DNA of 64,000 nucleotides from Dryas octopetala (taxonomy: Eukaryota; Streptophyta; Magnoliopsida; Rosales; Rosaceae): contig OY992832.1 in NCBI GenBank assembly GCA_963921425.1, positions 18,636,835 to 18,700,834 of the forward strand. Reading direction: 5' to 3'. The notes beneath the pieces are model-generated. The model was not told the origin of the DNA. It saw only the letters and a program-made list of their open reading frames with translations, and did not search any database. The position numbers and the translations under genes are program-made. Of the stretch, positions 38,386 to 48,463 are shown one piece after another (within the stretch, counting starts at the first letter, position 1; each line of letters starts with the position of its first letter).

Positions 38386-41300
38386 ATGGGTTGGAAGTTT
38401 CGCCCGCACGATGTGTTGGAAATGCCCATCTATGGTAAGTTGCTCATTTGAATCTCTTGAATTCCTAGTTTTTCCGTCTTTAAGGCTTTATATTTCTTTG
38501 TTTGGGCCTTTATATAAGCTTTAGGCGCTAGATTCTTTGTCTTGCTTTTAGGGTTTTGGGTGGGTACGGTGGGTTTGGACTTTGTGTAGATTCTTCTCTG
38601 GGCATGTGGGAATTGTCGCGTGCTTTGTCTGGTAGTGTGTTATTTTATAGGGAAGTGCTTTGTTGAGTCATAAAGCAAGTAGTGTTGTGTTGACTGGTAG
38701 GTGGTCTAAATGAATAACAGTTGCATTCAACTGTGGTATTTGTCCTCTGTTGCTTTACTTTATGCATTTAAATAGTGACTTAAAAATTCAGAATGCATTC
38801 TTCAGTCAATTGTTGATTGCATATTGCCTTTTTTTTTTTGCATAGACAATCCTGAAAAATTCTCCATTCGACTGCACCATGGTGGGGAATTAACACACGC
38901 AGAGTATAAGGGTGGCAAAATACAATGGGTTGATAACTGCAATAAACAATACATGTGCTTCAAATATATAGATAAAATGGCAGAAAAGTTGGGTTATGGA
39001 AAAAGTTTCATCTTCTACTACTACAAGTACCCTGAATGGGAATATGATGAGGGTTTGCTGTTGTTGGAGTCCAAAGATGATGTGAGCTACATGGTTAGTG
39101 TAGTGCCAGAGGATCTTCCAATATTAGACATGTATTTTGAGCATCTCACACCAGAAGAAGCTTACAAGAGGCACAAGGAGTATGTAGATGACATATACAC
39201 TATGCCATCTACAGTGGTTATTGAAGATCCCGAGGAGGAAAATGATGATGAACCTGAACATGTTGGTGATGATGATGAACCTGAAGAAACCCTGAATGGT
39301 AATGATGTACCAATGAGGGATCAGAGTGATGAAGAAAATAGAGATCCAGCTGGTGAGGGAGTTCATAATACTGAGGGGCAATCTAATGACTTTATGGATC
39401 CTGACTTCCCACCTGATGATGATCAGACTATGTTTACAAGGTTTGTGGAGGAAGAATGTGAGATGGAAGCCAATCCTTCTCAACCTACAGAGCCACAACC
39501 TACAGAGCCACAACCTAATGCTGCTCCAGGATCCACAGATCATGCTTCCACCAGTCAGGCTCCTTCAAGTTCAGTACCAAATTTAGATTTGGATGTAGGA
39601 GAGATTGATGATCATGAGGAGGGATATAGGACAGAGGAGCTAGAGAGTATCCATGATAGTGATGATGAGGATGCACCAACCAGAAGGTATCCTGCATTCA
39701 ATCCTGACACTGACCTAGCTGACCCTCAGTTCATTTGTGGCCAAACTTATAGAGATGCTGTGTTGTTTAGGGCAGCCATTAAGCAATATTCAATCAAGAA
39801 TGGTTTTGGTAAAATTCACTTCACTCGAAATTCAACATTGAAGCTTAATGTCAGGTGTGCAAAAGGTTGTCCTTGGAAGATCCATGTGGGGAAGATGTAC
39901 AAACATCCTACTTTGCAAATTAAGAAGATCTACAAGCATCATGAGTGCCAGAGGATCCATGAGAACAGGAATATTCTTGCTGAATGGATATGTGACAAGT
40001 ACTTAGATAGGATCAGGAACACCCCAGAATGGTCCACTGACTCATTCCAGCAGACTGTTTCATTTGAGTGGAATGTCAAGGTGACAAGAATGCTAGCTTA
40101 CAGGGCATTGAGGAGGGCAAAAAATATCATTGAAGGCACACATGCTGAGCAGTACAGGAGACTATGGGATTACTGTGCAGAGGTTAGGAGGACAAACCCT
40201 GGGACCACTACACATGTTGAAATGGATGAAGGGAGGTTTCTGAGATGTTATATGTGCTTAGGTGCATGTAAGGAGGGTTTTAAGAAAGCTTGCAGACCAA
40301 TAGTGGGGCTTGATGGTTGTCACTTAAAAGGTCCATATGGAGGGCAACTGCTTGTGGCTGTTGGTGTGGATGCTAATGAAGAAACCTTGGTCATAGCTTA
40401 CGTAGCTGTGGAAATAGAGAACAAGGACAGCTGGTCTTGGTTTATTGAGTTACTTGCTAATGATCTAGACATTGTCAACTCCCACCATTGGACTTTTATC
40501 ACTGACCAACAAAAGGGTTTGTTGCCAGCCATACAAGACATATTACCCAATAGTCAACAAAGATTTTGTGTTAGGCACTTGTACACAAATTTCAACAAAG
40601 AGCATAAGGGTCAGGCCCTGAAGGATGCTTTGTGGAAAAGTGTCAGGGCCACTTGCATTCCACATTTCAATACTGCTATGGATGAAGTAAGACAACTTTC
40701 TGATGCTGCATATGTCTGGTTAAAGCAAAGGCCTGCTGAGCACTGGAGCAGATCACACTTTCAATGTGGGCCACACTGTGATATGCTGCTTAACAACATA
40801 TGTGAGTCTTTCAATTCTGTGATATTGAAAGCCAGAGGGAAGCCAATCCTCACCATGTTCGAGATGGTAAGAACTATGCTAATGAAGAGGATCCAAGTTA
40901 GGAGGGACAAAATGCTCCGATGGAATAAACCTATTTGTCCCAAGGTTGTGAAAAAAGTGGAGGATAACAAGGATGCATGCAGGGGATGTGTGATAACATG
41001 GAATGGAGATAGGAGCTACCAAGTGGATGCTGGAAGGGGTCAGATCTTTGTTGTGAATTTGGAAGATCGGACATGTGCATGCAGAAAATTCCAACTGACT
41101 GGGATCCCTTGTTTGCATGCAGTGGCAGTCATGAATCATATGCATATGAATCATTATGATTATGTGGCCTCATGCTACAGCAAGGAGAAATACTTGGAGG
41201 CTTACAGATGCCTCATCAATCCAGTCAATGGTATGAGTTTGTGGGAGCGAACAAGGAAGGCTCCACCAGAACCTCCCCAATACAATAGACAACCTGGAAG

Positions 41301-41749
41301 ACCAAAAATGAAGAGGAAGAGGGGTGCAAATGAGCCATTGCAGCCTCTGGCTGACATGACTGCACTAGCCAGGGAAGAGCAAATCACAGTCAAATGCTCC
41401 ATTTGCCATCAAACTGGCCATAATGACAGGACTTGTCACAGGCATTTGCCAAGGAGAAGAGGTGCAGCACCAACCACTGTTAGAGGAGGGCGCTCTCAAG
41501 CTAGACAAAATGGAGGGGCAAGTACATCTACAACGAGCCAGAGGAGAGGAGGAAGAGCACATGTAATATTCAAAATGATCATGGTGTGAATTTTATAGAA
41601 CATTTGCATACCTATAGACTGATTTGTTTTGTACTTTGCAGACCAACAGAGGTGCTAGGGGAAGAAGAGGTTCTCATGCTGCTCAACTATCTCAGTCATC
41701 CCAGTCCAACACTCAAGGAGCACCCCCAGCCTCCCAAAACACTCAGTGA
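38386..41749 (+). CDS. MuDR-type (mudrA-like) transposase, intact
   Basis: Exons 38386-38434, 38846-41562 and 41642-41749 (GT-AG, frame kept) give 957 aa. Exon 1 encodes MGWKFRPHDVLEMPIY and joins to DNPEKFSIRLHHGG. Order: N-terminal PB1-like/MuDR leader region (about 17-140); acidic linker with PTEPQPTEPQ (about 140-310); MuDR DNA-binding-type domain (FRAAIKQYSIKNGFGKIHFT, about 325-460); MULE catalytic domain with RPIVGLDGCHLKG (Asp 506), WTFITDQQKGLLPAI (Asp 570) and NNICESFNSV (Glu 670), a complete DDE set; SWIM zinc finger CACRKFQLTGIPCLHA (Cys 760-His 776); zinc knuckle CSICHQTGHNDRTCH (from about 867); Arg/Gly/Gln-rich tail. No stop or frameshift. It would bind the terminal repeats and catalyse transposition in the nucleus. 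Confidence 0.95.
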
Positions 41750-42480
41750 AGCAGGTTGCCTTTATGGCAAGAATGAACAATGGGTTGTATTGACATTTTG
41801 CTTTTTTTTTTTTTTTTGTGTGGAAAATATGGTTTGTTTTGTGTTTTGGAATTACAGATGAAGCTAGGCTATTTAAGTGATTTTGTAATACATGTGAAGT
41901 TAGGGACTTTGGAGCCTTTCAACAGATTTTGTGCAGGTGGGAATATCTTTTTTGAACATAATGGTGAACAAGTAGACAAGGTTATTGAAGTTAGTATTGC
42001 ACAGATTGACATATGCAGGGTTTTTTGTGTAACAAGTAGACAAGGTTTTTTGTATTGCACAGTGAACAAGTAGACAAGGTTTCTGTGTAATTGACATTAT
42101 CTAAGCGAATGCAGGGTTTTTTGTGGTATTCCTTATGAGCCTCTTTTTGTTTTTTGTCATGACTTATGAGCCTTATTTACATTTTAAAGTCCAATTTTAC
42201 ATGGTATTATCAAACCATACACCCACCCTGGGAGAAGGCGTGAGAATTCTAATAGGGGATTTTTTAAACCATGTTATGTATAATAGTGTGTTTGCCAACA
42301 CCACAATGAAGCTATAAAAGGAACCTCAAAATAAACCATTTAAATTGCAATTGCATTGCATTGCATTAAAGCCATAAACCATTTCATAAAAGGCATAAAC
42401 CATTTCAAAATAAACCATTTGCATTGCATAAAGGCAGAAAATGTGTGGAAAGTTCCAAAACACAGGAGTGAAAGCACTGA
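41750..42480. other. MULE interior between the two genes
   Basis: Presumed transposase 3' UTR and intergenic part of the element. It has short direct repeats of gtagacaaggtttttt/gtgaacaagtagacaagg (41945-42080) and of cattgcattaaagcc/aaaccatttcataaaagg (42345-42435). No ORF with a domain. Confidence 0.55.
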
Positions 42481-42826
42481 ATCTTAGGCATAAACAAGTC
42501 CAAAAAAACCACAAAATATCTGGCCATGGTTAACCTAAAAACCTAAACACCCACCCTAAACCCTAAACCCTTAACTGCTGGCATATACCCACAACATCAT
42601 AACGCCTGAAGCCAACAACAAAGTGAAAAACAGCTTGTTCTTCCTTCCCAGTATCTTTAGGCATAAACGAGTCCAAAAAAACCACAAAATTTCTGGCCAT
42701 GGTTAACCCAAAAACCTAAACACCCACCCTAACCCCTTAACTGCTAGCATATACCCATAACATCAAAACACCTGAAGCCAACAGCAAAGTGAAAAGTAGT
42801 TTGTTCTTCCTTCTCAGTATCTTAAG
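42481..42826. repeat. 173-bp tandem duplication including the 3' end of the GRF gene
   Basis: Copy A at about 42481-42653 and copy B at about 42654-42826 both read agtatctt-aggcataaac-agtccaaaaaaaccacaaaat, tctggccatggttaac and so on. Copy B holds the real 3' end of the GRF gene. Copy A therefore contains a spare version of the codons for the last ~30 residues, still open and still with a stop. Both copies contain a short CCCTAAACCC-like stretch, longest in copy A. Confidence 0.88.
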
Positions 42827-43204
42827 CTCGTCCTCAGCCATCGTCGCTTTCCTAAGCAACCCTGGTATAATCACCCTCGAGCGTTCACACATCGGGGGGT
42901 CCACCCATTCCCAGAATTGGCAGCCTCCTCGCTGTACATTGCAAAAAATTGTCAAGTTTCAAAAAACAAAATTACCTATTATCTTTATTCAAGAACAAGA
43001 CAGGCATACCCCATAACTGGCACACCGGACAAATCTCCTCCCAGGGTTTAGATCAGTCCAAGAAGTGAAGAGTACAGCTCTTCGCCCACAAATGCAAGAT
43101 ACCGAATCCATTGGAGAGAAGGGTGAACTGGAACAGAGGATACCCAGATAAGATTCCTCGGATCTAGAAGATGAAGCCCAATAATGCAAGGTTTTTCTCT
43201 TCAA
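42737..43204 (-). CDS. GRF zinc-finger protein with C-terminal membrane segment, second gene of the MULE
   Basis: Exons 43010-43204 and 42737-42931 (GT-AG) give 129 aa. The GRF-type zinc finger (PF06839) is clear: CICGRRAVLFTSWTDLNPGR, RFVRCASYG, GGCQFWEWVDPPMCERS, followed by RVIIPGLLRK, a charged AEDELKILRRKNK helix and a hydrophobic end LLFTLLLASGVLMLWVYASS that looks like a tail anchor. Met 1 (MKRKTLHY) gives the longest frame; Met 32 (MDSVSC), just before the finger, could be the true start. GRF fingers bind single-stranded nucleic acid in proteins such as APE2 and TOP3A; what this small membrane-tailed form does is unknown. It sits where mudrB sits in maize MuDR but is unrelated to it as far as I can see. 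The last exon's end is duplicated downstream. Confidence 0.88.
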
Positions 43205-43303
43205 TGGTTCTCTCCAATAACCCTAAGTCCTAATCTTCGCGTTTTTCCAAGAACTGATCAGGAAGAAGAGAAAATAAGACTATAACGACAGGCTCTGTTT
43301 TGT

Positions 43304-43609
43304 TTTTAAACGTTTTATTATTTTATTATTATTTTAAGTGACGTGGCAGCTCAGTTTTTGGAGGGAACATGCTGACTGGGCTAATTTGGGCGGGAACCAA
43401 TCTGGGGTCGCCGCGTCAGTGCCAGGTTTGCGTCCCGCGTGGCCCAGGTCAGATCCACGTAGGCAATTAACGCCTCCCAGACGGAAAAGCTGACGGAGGT
43501 ACCTGGGTGTGCAAAATCAGTAATTGAGGTACCTGAGAGAAATTTTTTTTAACTGAGGTACTCAAGTGATATAGGGTGGTTAATTGAGGTACTTTTGTGT
43601 AATTTGCCC
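43304..43609 (-). repeat. MULE right terminal inverted repeat
   Basis: Inverse copy of the left repeat, same length, about 97% identical by eye. Differences include the eleventh base (C for T), a gcggg for cttgg change in the middle, and a few changes around the second gtacctcaa unit. It probably supplies the promoter of the minus-strand GRF gene, whose start codon lies 100 bp inside. Confidence 0.95.
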
Positions 43610-43618
43610 TTAATTCAT

Positions 43619-43984
43619 ATATTTTTTATGAACATTGTTAATGAATTTTGTATGATTTTTTTATAGGTCATTTACATATAAATGAATAAAACTTTTCAAA
43701 ATTACATATTTCTTAATGCACTTTTCCATAATTATATTTTAATCAATATTGACCAAAATGGAAAAAGATAAATAACAATAGATCAATAAACATACATTAT
43801 CATGAAAACTTAAATTTGTATAAGATTGTGTTTGTCTACTATACAACAAAACGGCTTAGAGTTTAGCTCCCGGGATTTAGGCGGAACTAATACCCAAATT
43901 CTAAACCCTAAACCAAATTAAGGACAACGCCATAATTTTTTCCTTTTTTCTATATAATTGAGAGCCTAATCTCAAACAAAACAA
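43619..43984. other. Intergenic, no gene seen
   Basis: AT-rich spacer right of the MULE; nothing recognised beyond aaaccctaaacc at about 43903. Confidence 0.45.
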
Positions 43985-44517
43985 CTAAACCAAGATCATT
44001 CCGGGTCTAGCAACACTAGCCAAATCCTCATCCAAAACAACAAGCAATTGCTTAGGAGGTCTATCTAACTCCTCAAAACCAAAGCCAAGCCGATGCCCCA
44101 AGTTGGCCAAACAATCCGTTGCCATATTTCTTTCCCTGTGGACATGCCCAAGCTCACAACTCCAATTAGCCTGCAGCAACTGCCTAAAAGCAAAGATAAG
44201 ATGACCAAAGCTCAGCCTGCAAAATCTCACCACAGCTGAGATTGGACATAAAACCAGTGGATCCAGTGCCCATTCCAATCCCTGATAAGACCACCAATTC
44301 CACCAGTACTCAAGAGACCATCACTACTCACCCTTGAACCATCAACATTTAACTTGAATTCAGCAACAGGAGGAGGCTTCCAAGCAAGAAAAGCTTGAAA
44401 TGTGGGAGCTTTGTTACTAGCAGAATAATTAGCATATGCATATGACCCATCTTTGAAAACTCTTACACAAAATGGTGCATTTGGCCGGTAACAGGACCAA
44501 CTTACGTTTATTTTCAA
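43985..44517 (-). pseudogene. RNase H-like fragment of a LINE-type retrotransposon
   Basis: First part, 44227-44517: WKPPPVAEFKLNVDGSRVSS, STGGIGGLIRDWNGHWI. Second part, 43985-44278, in another frame: LLQANWSCELGHVHRERNMA, TDCLANLGHRLGFGFEEL. These are the start and end of an RVT_3/RNase H domain as carried by plant LINE elements; the catalytic first Asp (NVDGS) and the terminal ADxLA-type motif (here ATDCLAN) can be seen. The middle of the domain is missing and the frame is shifted. It lies between two Mutator-like elements. Confidence 0.75.
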
Positions 44518-44676
44518 ATTTTTGTTATCGTCTACACTTAATTATCATTATTGTCATCATTCCTTTCAAAATTATCGTCGCATATTTTGAAAAATTATTT
44601 TCACCCATTTTGAAAAGTTATCCTCTCTCTCCTCCGTCTCACCCATTTTCAGTGGCCCAACTATCCAATTAAAATA

Positions 44677-45562
44677 GGGTAAATTACAATTATATTCCTC
44701 AACTATACACCACTTTTCAACTTGGTACCTCAAGTTTAAAAAGTTGCATTCAGGTACACTAACTACCAAATCGTTTCAATTAGGTGCCTCCGTTAGTCTG
44801 GCCATAAAAAAAGCTGTTATCTGATGACGTGACACACCACTAAAAGGCTTCATTTCAATTTAATACCTCAACTTTACCATGTTTTTCAAGTTCATACCTC
44901 AAGTTAAAAATGTTGCAAATAAATAAATGTTTTCCAGTTTTTATCTCAACTTCACCCCAACTTTTGACCCATCAAATCTTCACCAAAATCAACAATCTTA
45001 TACTCACTTTGAAACTATGAATCTCCTTTTTATAACCATATAAATATAATTCAAAAAGGATCTATGAAACACGAGATAAGTAGTCACAAATTAGGCTACC
45101 CGAAATTGCCAATTTGTTTGGAAAATTTGGCAGTTTCGGATAGCCTACTTTGTGACTAATTATCTCGGGTTTCATAACTCATTTTTGCATGATTTTTGTA
45201 TGGTTGTAAAGAGGAGATTCATAGCTTCAAAATGAGTATAAGATTGATAATTTTGGTGGAGATTTGATGAGTCAAAAGCTGAGATGAAGTTGAGATAAAA
45301 ACTGAAAAATATTTATTTATTTGCAAGTTTTTGAACTTGAGGTATAAACTTGAAAAACATAATAAAGTTGAGGCACTAAATTGAAATGAAGCCTTTTAGT
45401 GGTGTGTCACGTCATCAGATAACGACATTTTTGACGGCCAGACTAACGGATGTACCTAACTGACACGATTTCGTAGTTGGGGTATCTTAATGCAACTTTT
45501 TGAACTTGAGGTACCAAGTTGAAATGTGATGTATAGTTGAGGTATATAATTGTAATTAACCC
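44677..45562. mobile_element. Foldback Mutator-like MITE with perfect 9-bp duplication
   Basis: 886 bp flanked by identical ATTAAAATA (44668-44676 and 45563-45571). Almost the whole element is one inverted repeat: arms of about 430 bp run from GGGTAAATTACAATTATATT inward, with repeated tacctcaa motifs, gatgacgtgacacaccact and cgagataa-tagtcacaaa, to a centre near 45115. Ends resemble the MULE at 37850 (GGGCAAATTA against GGGTAAATTA). Non-coding, so mobilised in trans if at all. Confidence 0.9.
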
Positions 45563-45571
45563 ATTAAAATA

Positions 45572-46254
45572 TGTCATTTGTTAAGCTTTATTACTATTTG
45601 AATTTTTTTAATTAGTTTGAATTTGAGTCTCTTGACCTCTCTTTAATACTTTCTTACAAAATTTTGAACGATTCCATTGCCCTTAAAGAAATACATGATA
45701 ATATTATGAAAATTTTAAAAGATGAATCCAGAAAGAGGGGGAAGAAAGAAAGAGAAATAGAAACAAAAAGATAGAGAGAGAGATGAGAGAGAAAGACGTG
45801 GGGAGGATGGATGTCGGCGGTGGGAGGGGCCGCCAGCGATGACAATGGGTGATGGTTGGTGGCTGTGGGATCGAGTGAGGTTCGGTTGGGGTGCTGGGTT
45901 TTTTGTTTTTTTTTTTAAAATTTTCATAATATATATATATATATATCTTTAAGGTGCTTGATAGATAGAGAGAAGAGGAAAGAGAAGCAAAAGGAAAGAG
46001 AGAGAGAGAGAGATAGATGATGGGTGGTAAGTGGAGCGCCTGGTTCAACAGGCAGTGACGGGGAGGCGCTAGGTTGTTGGGTGGGGAGAGAGGAGGGGGT
46101 TGTTGGTTTCTTTATTGGAAAAATTAGAGTTTAGTCATTTTAACATTTTTTATTTGGAAAAAAAATCATATGGCTTTTTTTTTCTAAATAAAGTCATTTG
46201 ACGTACCATTGTTTTGTCAAAAAAATATGTCATTATTTTTTTAAGGTAAAAGGT
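45572..46254. other. AG-rich low-complexity region, no gene seen
   Basis: Purine-rich tracts at 45728-45810 and 45960-46020 flank a moderately GC-rich part (gtcggcggtgggaggggccg). It could be the eroded core of a hairpin element like that at 36251-37684, but I cannot define ends. Confidence 0.4.
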
Positions 46255-46715
46255 ACGGGTTCAGCTCATACTTTCCTAGGGTATAAAATAAGGTTTGTGG
46301 AGGCACATATTTGGTTTTAACTCTGAAATTTTAGACGGATATAGGGTTCACCTCATACTTTTCTAGAGTATAGAATGAGGTTTGTGGAGGCTGTATGTTA
46401 GGTTTTAACTCTGAGATTTTGGGCAGAGTTAAAACCTAATATAAAGCCGACAAACCAGCGCTGAAGGAAGAAGTAAAAATGAACTATCGAATACTCGAAA
46501 ATGGCCGCCTACAAATTAGGTTTTAACTCTAGGATTTTAGGCGGATATAGGGTTCACCTCATACTTTCCCAGAGTATAGAATGAGGTTTGTGGAGGTTGT
46601 ATGTTAAGTTTTAACTCTGGGATTTTGGGCAGAGTTAAAACCTAATATAAAGCCAACAAACCAGCGCTAAAGGAAGAAATAAAAATAAACTATCGAATAC
46701 TCAAAAATGGCTGCC
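46255..46715 (+). repeat. Dispersed hairpin-repeat family, copies 3a/3b as a 206-bp tandem
   Basis: Units 46313-46518 and 46519-46715 each carry gttttaactct-gattttag-cggatatagggttc, a hairpin (gttaggttttaactctg at 46397-46413 with cagagttaaaacctaat at 46424-46440; same at +206) and acaaaccagcgct. A partial third unit precedes at 46255-46312. The family also occurs at 2.7, 28.0, 47.7 and 49.6 kb. Confidence 0.8.
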
Positions 46716-47315
46716 GAGCGCTTGGCGTCTGGTATGTGGATTTGAATGAAAGTCTCCATTTTTTATTTTATTATATCTTTAAAAATAAAAAAATAAAAAT
46801 CAAACAAAAAATAACAAAATAAAGAACATATATAGGAGATGGAGGAGAGAGAAATAAAATCTGAATTTTGAAAGGAATTTGAATATGATGATAATTATCG
46901 ACTTTTTATTGACTGACGATAACATTGAAGTGATGACGATAACAAAAATCTAACGATAAGAAAATGTGGGTGATGATAAGGGTATGTTGGTCATTTCACA
47001 AGCCAAAGGCACCATTTTGTGTTAGAGTTTTCAAAATGGGTCATATGTGCAAAGGGCCCATAATTGGGTGTCAGTTTAAGTAGTTTCCATAAAAAAATTA
47101 CAAAAAGGAAAATGGTGAATAAAATGACTAATTCTTTTTTTGTCGTGAGAATTTGTTTTATTAGAATAGTTATGTCATGACTCATACATGTTATGTGAAG
47201 GACTAAAGATAGCCAATCGATAAGCACCTTAAAAATTTCAGCATATAATTTTTAGTCTTATCCCAATATCCCCATTTCAGAATTTTTGGTAGGGATAAAA
47301 TTGTGTTTGTACCAT

Positions 47316-47412
47316 TTCTTTTTTTGTTACAATGGAGGAAATCGAACCCTAAAACTAGCCTAATCCTAACTCATTCCTCACCCATCTTCACGACTTAAGC
47401 TTACCCCAAGAG
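47316..47412 (-). mobile_element. tRNA-derived SINE-like copy
   Basis: Minus strand: cttaagtcgtgaagatgggt (A-box side), gagttaggattaggc, gggttcgatttcctcc (B box, close to GGTTCGANTCC), then an A-rich tail. Best-preserved of the three related copies (11.5, 47.3 and 61.9 kb). Confidence 0.55.
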
Positions 47413-47632
47413 CTTAATTTTTTGTACCATTTCAACTAATCGATCATGTTTGGATCATCTTTCTAATAAAGATAAGTCTCACTTATGTCATTCTCATCTC
47501 TATTAAAAAAAGGAAAACTTTCATTCCGGTCCTCCAAGTTTACTTTTTATAGACTAAAGCCTTATGGCTTTTAAATTTCTAATTAAAGTCCTATAAATGT
47601 ACGAGCGCACATTTTTTTTCCATAGTTTTCTT
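47413..47632. other. Intergenic, no gene seen
   Basis: No ORF with a domain and no defined repeat. Confidence 0.4.
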
Positions 47633-47912
47633 GTGCCGAGCGCTCGGCAGTTAATTTTCTTCTCCCTCGAGCGCTCGGCGTTGGTTTGTTGTCCAAAATT
47701 TCAAAGTTAAAACATAACATGCAGTTTTTACAAGCCTCATTCTATATCTTAGGAGAGTATGAGGTGAACCTGTATTCTATACCCTAAAAAATGGGCCAAG
47801 GAATCAACGGTGTGCGCTTGTTGTAGCGCTCATATGTTATAAAAAAAAATCATTGTCGAGTGCTCGACACCATTGCTGAGTGCTCAATACCATTGCCTAG
47901 CGCTCGGTGCTG
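47633..47912. repeat. Cluster of GAGCGCTCGG-type palindromes
   Basis: Five diverged copies of a 10-12 bp palindrome: gccgagcgctcggc, ctcgagcgctcggc, gtcgagtgctcgac, ctgagtgctcaa and cctagcgctcgg. A sixth partial form, gccgagcgcttggc, lies at about 46712. A fragment of the hairpin-repeat family sits in the middle (47690-47785). Confidence 0.65.
47690..47785 (-). repeat. Dispersed hairpin-repeat family, copy 4
   Basis: ttcaaagttaaaacataaca-tgcag, acaagcctcattctatatct and gtatgaggtgaacc match copy 3 in reverse orientation. Confidence 0.6.
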
Positions 47913-48296
47913 GATATTAAAAAGAAAAGGAAGACGTGATGGCTTTATTTAGAAAAAAAAATACTCACAAAGTTTCAGTCCAAAGTCATTCCATGAGAAA
48001 GACTACCGTCTAATTTTCAGTTAAAAAAATTGTACCTACTTAAAACATTGTGACACTCAATTCAATGTCTATTCAATTTTGTTAGTAAGAATGCTTATAA
48101 GGATTTTCGTCCCTTGATCAATAACTCATTGAGTTTTTATAGATGCATAAGAAAATATTGGGCTCCAAGTCTCATGCATTGTCCTGATTTTACTCTCCAT
48201 GAACCACCATCATCCCATGATCACCCTCATGGGTATGGTAATGTACATTCATCCCTTGGTCACTCCTCACTAATTAATCCCGTAGCTTCATCCCTA

Positions 48297-48463
48297 TGTT
48301 CATGGTCATGATGGTAGATCTATTTTCCTTCAATGTAGCTTTACTTCCCTACTACCAGTTTTGACATGTGATAATGTTATGTTCATGGTCATGATGGTAG
48401 ATCTATTTTCCTTCGATGTAGCTTCACTTCCCTACTAGCTACCAGTTTTGACATGTGATAATC
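48297..48463. repeat. 82-bp tandem duplication
   Basis: Units 48297-48378 and 48379-48463 share atgttcatggtcatgatggt, agatctattttccttc and gttttgacatgtgataat; the second has a 4-bp gcta insertion and a few substitutions. Recent by its low divergence. Confidence 0.85.

Larger units (their letters stand above)
37850..43609. mobile_element. Complete MuDR-type Mutator-like element, apparently intact
   Basis: 5760 bp between two 306-bp terminal inverted repeats beginning GGGCAAATTA. Flanking 9-mers TTAATTAAT (37841-37849) and TTAATTCAT (43610-43618) match at 8 of 9 bases, the 9-bp duplication typical of Mutator elements. It carries two convergent, uninterrupted genes: a transposase on the plus strand and a GRF zinc-finger protein on the minus strand, each starting just inside a terminal repeat. 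By eye the two repeats differ at only about 10 of 306 positions. All parts needed for autonomy seem present, so this may be an active or recently active copy. Confidence 0.93.

Noticed and set aside
39124-39543. 139-codon minus-strand ORF under the MULE transposase
   Set aside because: Antisense shadow of the transposase acidic linker; no domain.
42552-42572. Interstitial telomere repeat (CCCTAAACCCTAAACCC)
   Set aside because: Only about three units, part of a duplicated segment in the MULE; too short for a telomere remnant.
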